Positions 6,827-8,143 of a stretch of 8,143 nt of DNA are shown here, one piece after another; position 1 is the stretch's first letter, and each line of letters starts with the position of its first letter. The position numbers and the translations under genes are program-made. Below the pieces are notes generated by a model. It saw only the letters and a program-made list of their open reading frames with translations, did no database searches and was not told the DNA's origin. The DNA is taken from the NCBI GenBank assembly GCA_002423675.1, contig DINM01000015.1, forward strand, positions 16,200 through 24,342, read 5' to 3'. Origin of the DNA: Verrucomicrobia bacterium UBA5540 (GTDB lineage: Bacteria > Verrucomicrobiota > Kiritimatiellia > Kiritimatiellales > Tichowtungiaceae).

Positions 6827-8143
6827 GCGAAAATGTAAAATTACCCGATCCCTCAAAACTCAAAGAGGAGATTTTAGCGAAGTACCCGCCGAAGATTGCA
6901 CGCAAACGCAGTGCGTCGATGGTGATTAACGATCCGAAACTGGATCAGGAGATTCAATCCAACGTCCGCACCATTCCGGGCATCATCACGCAGCGCGGCT
7001 GTACCTACGCTGGCTGTAAAGGGGTGGTGCTGGGTCCGACGCGCGACATTGTCAACCTGGTGCACGGTCCGATCGGCTGCAGCTTCTATGCGTGGCTGAC
7101 GCGCCGCAACCAGACTGATCCCGGCGTGGATGGCGACAACTTCATGAACTACTGTTTCTCCACCGACATGCAGGACGACAACATCGTCTTCGGCGGTGAA
7201 AAGAAACTGAAGGAAGCCATTCAGGAAGTCTACGACCTCTTCCATCCGAAGGCCATTGGTGTGTTTTCCACCTGTCCGGTGGGGCTGATCGGTGACGATG
7301 TGCACTCGGTCTCTCGCGACATGAAAGCCAAGCTCGGCGATTGCAATGTGTTCGGGTTCAGCTGCGAAGGCTATAAAGGCGTCTCGCAGTCGGCCGGTCA
7401 CCATATTGCCAACAACCAGCTCTTCAAGCATGTCGTCGGTCTGGACGACACCAAACCGGAAGGCAGGTTCAACATCAATCTGCTCGGCGAATACAACATC
7501 GGCGGAGACGGCTTCGAGATCGACCGCCTGTTCAAGCTCTGCGGGATCAATGTCGTCTGCACCTTCTCGGGCAACTCCACCATGGGCGCGTTCGAACGCT
7601 CGCACACGGCCGATCTCAATCTCGTCATGTGCCACCGCTCGATCAACTACATGGCCGGAATGCTCGAAACCAAATACGGCATTCCGTGGATGAAGGTCAA
7701 CTTCATCGGCGCAGAGTCCACCGCCAAAGCGCTGCGAAAAGTCGGCGAGTACTTTGAAGATGCAGCTCTCAAAGCGAAGATCGAAGAGGTCATCGCCGCC
7801 GAGATGCCCGCCGTCAAAGCCATCATCGACGACATTCGCCCGCGTACCACCGGCAAGCTCGCCATGATCTTTGTGGGCGGCTCACGCGCTCACCACTATC
7901 AGGAGCTCTTCAACGAGCTCGGCATGACCACCGTCTCCGCCGGATATGAGTTCGGACACCGCGACGACTACGAAGGCCGCAAGGTTCTGCCGACCATCAA
8001 AGTCGACGCCGACAGCCGCAACATTGAAGAAATTCATGTAGAAGCCGACCCGGACAGATTCAAGCCGCGCGCTTCGGAGCTGAAGCTTGCCGACCTCCAG
8101 GCCAAAGGGCTCGAAGTCAGCGACTACCGCGGGATGATGCCCG
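6823..8143 (+). CDS. nifD: Nitrogenase molybdenum-iron protein alpha chain, 3' end beyond window
   Basis: NifD pairs with NifK and holds the FeMo-cofactor where N2 is reduced. About 440 residues are visible. P-cluster cysteines are recognisable at C60 (R-G-C-T-Y-A-G), C86 (G-P-I-G-C) and C151 (S-T-C-P-V-G-L-I-G-D-D). The cofactor cysteine is C270 (L-V-M-C-H-R-S-I-N-Y). Q189 and H193 in G-V-S-Q-S-A-G-H-H correspond to the active-site Gln191/His195 of Azotobacter, and R94 to Arg96. The homocitrate-side histidine (Azotobacter His442) lies past the edge. After Y-E-F-G-H-R-D-D-Y-E-G-R the chain continues into an extra segment (T-I-K-V-D-A-D-S-R-N-I, 391-401) known from the C. pasteurianum-type NifD. 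GGAGG lies six bases before ATG 6823, which overlaps the nifI2 stop. nifK is expected next. H271 replaces the Tyr of the Azotobacter protein, as in clostridial NifD. Confidence 0.97.
   Translation, partial: MSENVKLPDPSKLKEEILAKYPPKIARKRSASMVINDPKLDQEIQSNVRTIPGIITQRGCTYAGCKGVVLGPTRDIVNLVHGPIGCSFYAWLTRRNQTDPGVDGDNFMNYCFSTDMQDDNIVFGGEKKLKEAIQEVYDLFHPKAIGVFSTCPVGLIGDDVHSVSRDMKAKLGDCNVFGFSCEGYKGVSQSAGHHIANNQLFKHVVGLDDTKPEGRFNINLLGEYNIGGDGFEIDRLFKLCGINVVCTFSGNSTMGAFERSHTADLNLVMCHRSINYMAGMLETKYGIPWMKVNFIGAESTAKALRKVGEYFEDAALKAKIEEVIAAEMPAVKAIIDDIRPRTTGKLAMIFVGGSRAHHYQELFNELGMTTVSAGYEFGHRDDYEGRKVLPTIKVDADSRNIEEIHVEADPDRFKPRASELKLADLQAKGLEVSDYRGMMP

Noticed and set aside
6874..7635. Minus-strand open frame of 253 codons opposite nifD
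   Set aside because: It is the shadow of nifD, whose catalytic cysteines are all in place on the plus strand.

Overview
The window joins a housekeeping/hypothetical block on the minus strand to the start of a molybdenum nitrogenase operon on the plus strand. The nitrogenase genes run in the order nifH-nifI1-nifI2-nifD, as in anaerobic diazotrophs (methanogens, clostridia, sulfate reducers, green sulfur bacteria and some Verrucomicrobiota/Kiritimatiellota relatives). NifD carries the extra segment near residues 384-440 typical of the Clostridium pasteurianum type. The gene style, moderately high GC, and an unassigned gene with a W-x-I-K-x-R / C-A-x-T N-terminus would fit a Kiritimatiellota-like (PVC superphylum) anaerobe. 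That placement is an inference from memory and is not proven by the sequence.

Left half, minus strand: ychF (an Obg-related ATPase, cut by the left edge) lies downstream of a GNAT/CelD-type acetyltransferase (946-2109), which lies 11 nt downstream of an unassigned 318-aa gene (2121-3077). The last two look like one transcription unit. ychF has its own strong Shine-Dalgarno, and its upstream gap holds a degenerate 10-bp tandem.

Centre: a 156-bp divergent intergenic region carries a 13-bp palindrome, a sigma54-like -24/-12 element and a TATAAT box. It leads into nifA (3234-4835), a GAF-AAA+-HTH activator with an intact GAFTGA loop. A short GC hairpin follows nifA.

Regulatory gap 4836-5195 (360 bp): this is the most information-rich non-coding stretch. 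It holds three copies of a 16-bp element (TGACAATTNYTTCMCT), an 11-bp palindrome, a perfect 19-bp palindrome (TTTTCCAAGGCTTGGAAAA) and a well-spaced sigma54 promoter (TGGCAT...CTGCA). No classical NifA site (TGT-N10-ACA) is present. The core of the 19-bp palindrome, TTCCAA-N3-TTGGAA, occurs three more times in the window, inside coding sequence.

Right part: nifH, nifI1 and nifI2 are complete, and nifD is open at the right edge. The inferred logic is that NifA with sigma54 switches the operon on. NifH and NifDK then form nitrogenase, and the two PII-like NifI proteins gate its activity according to nitrogen status.
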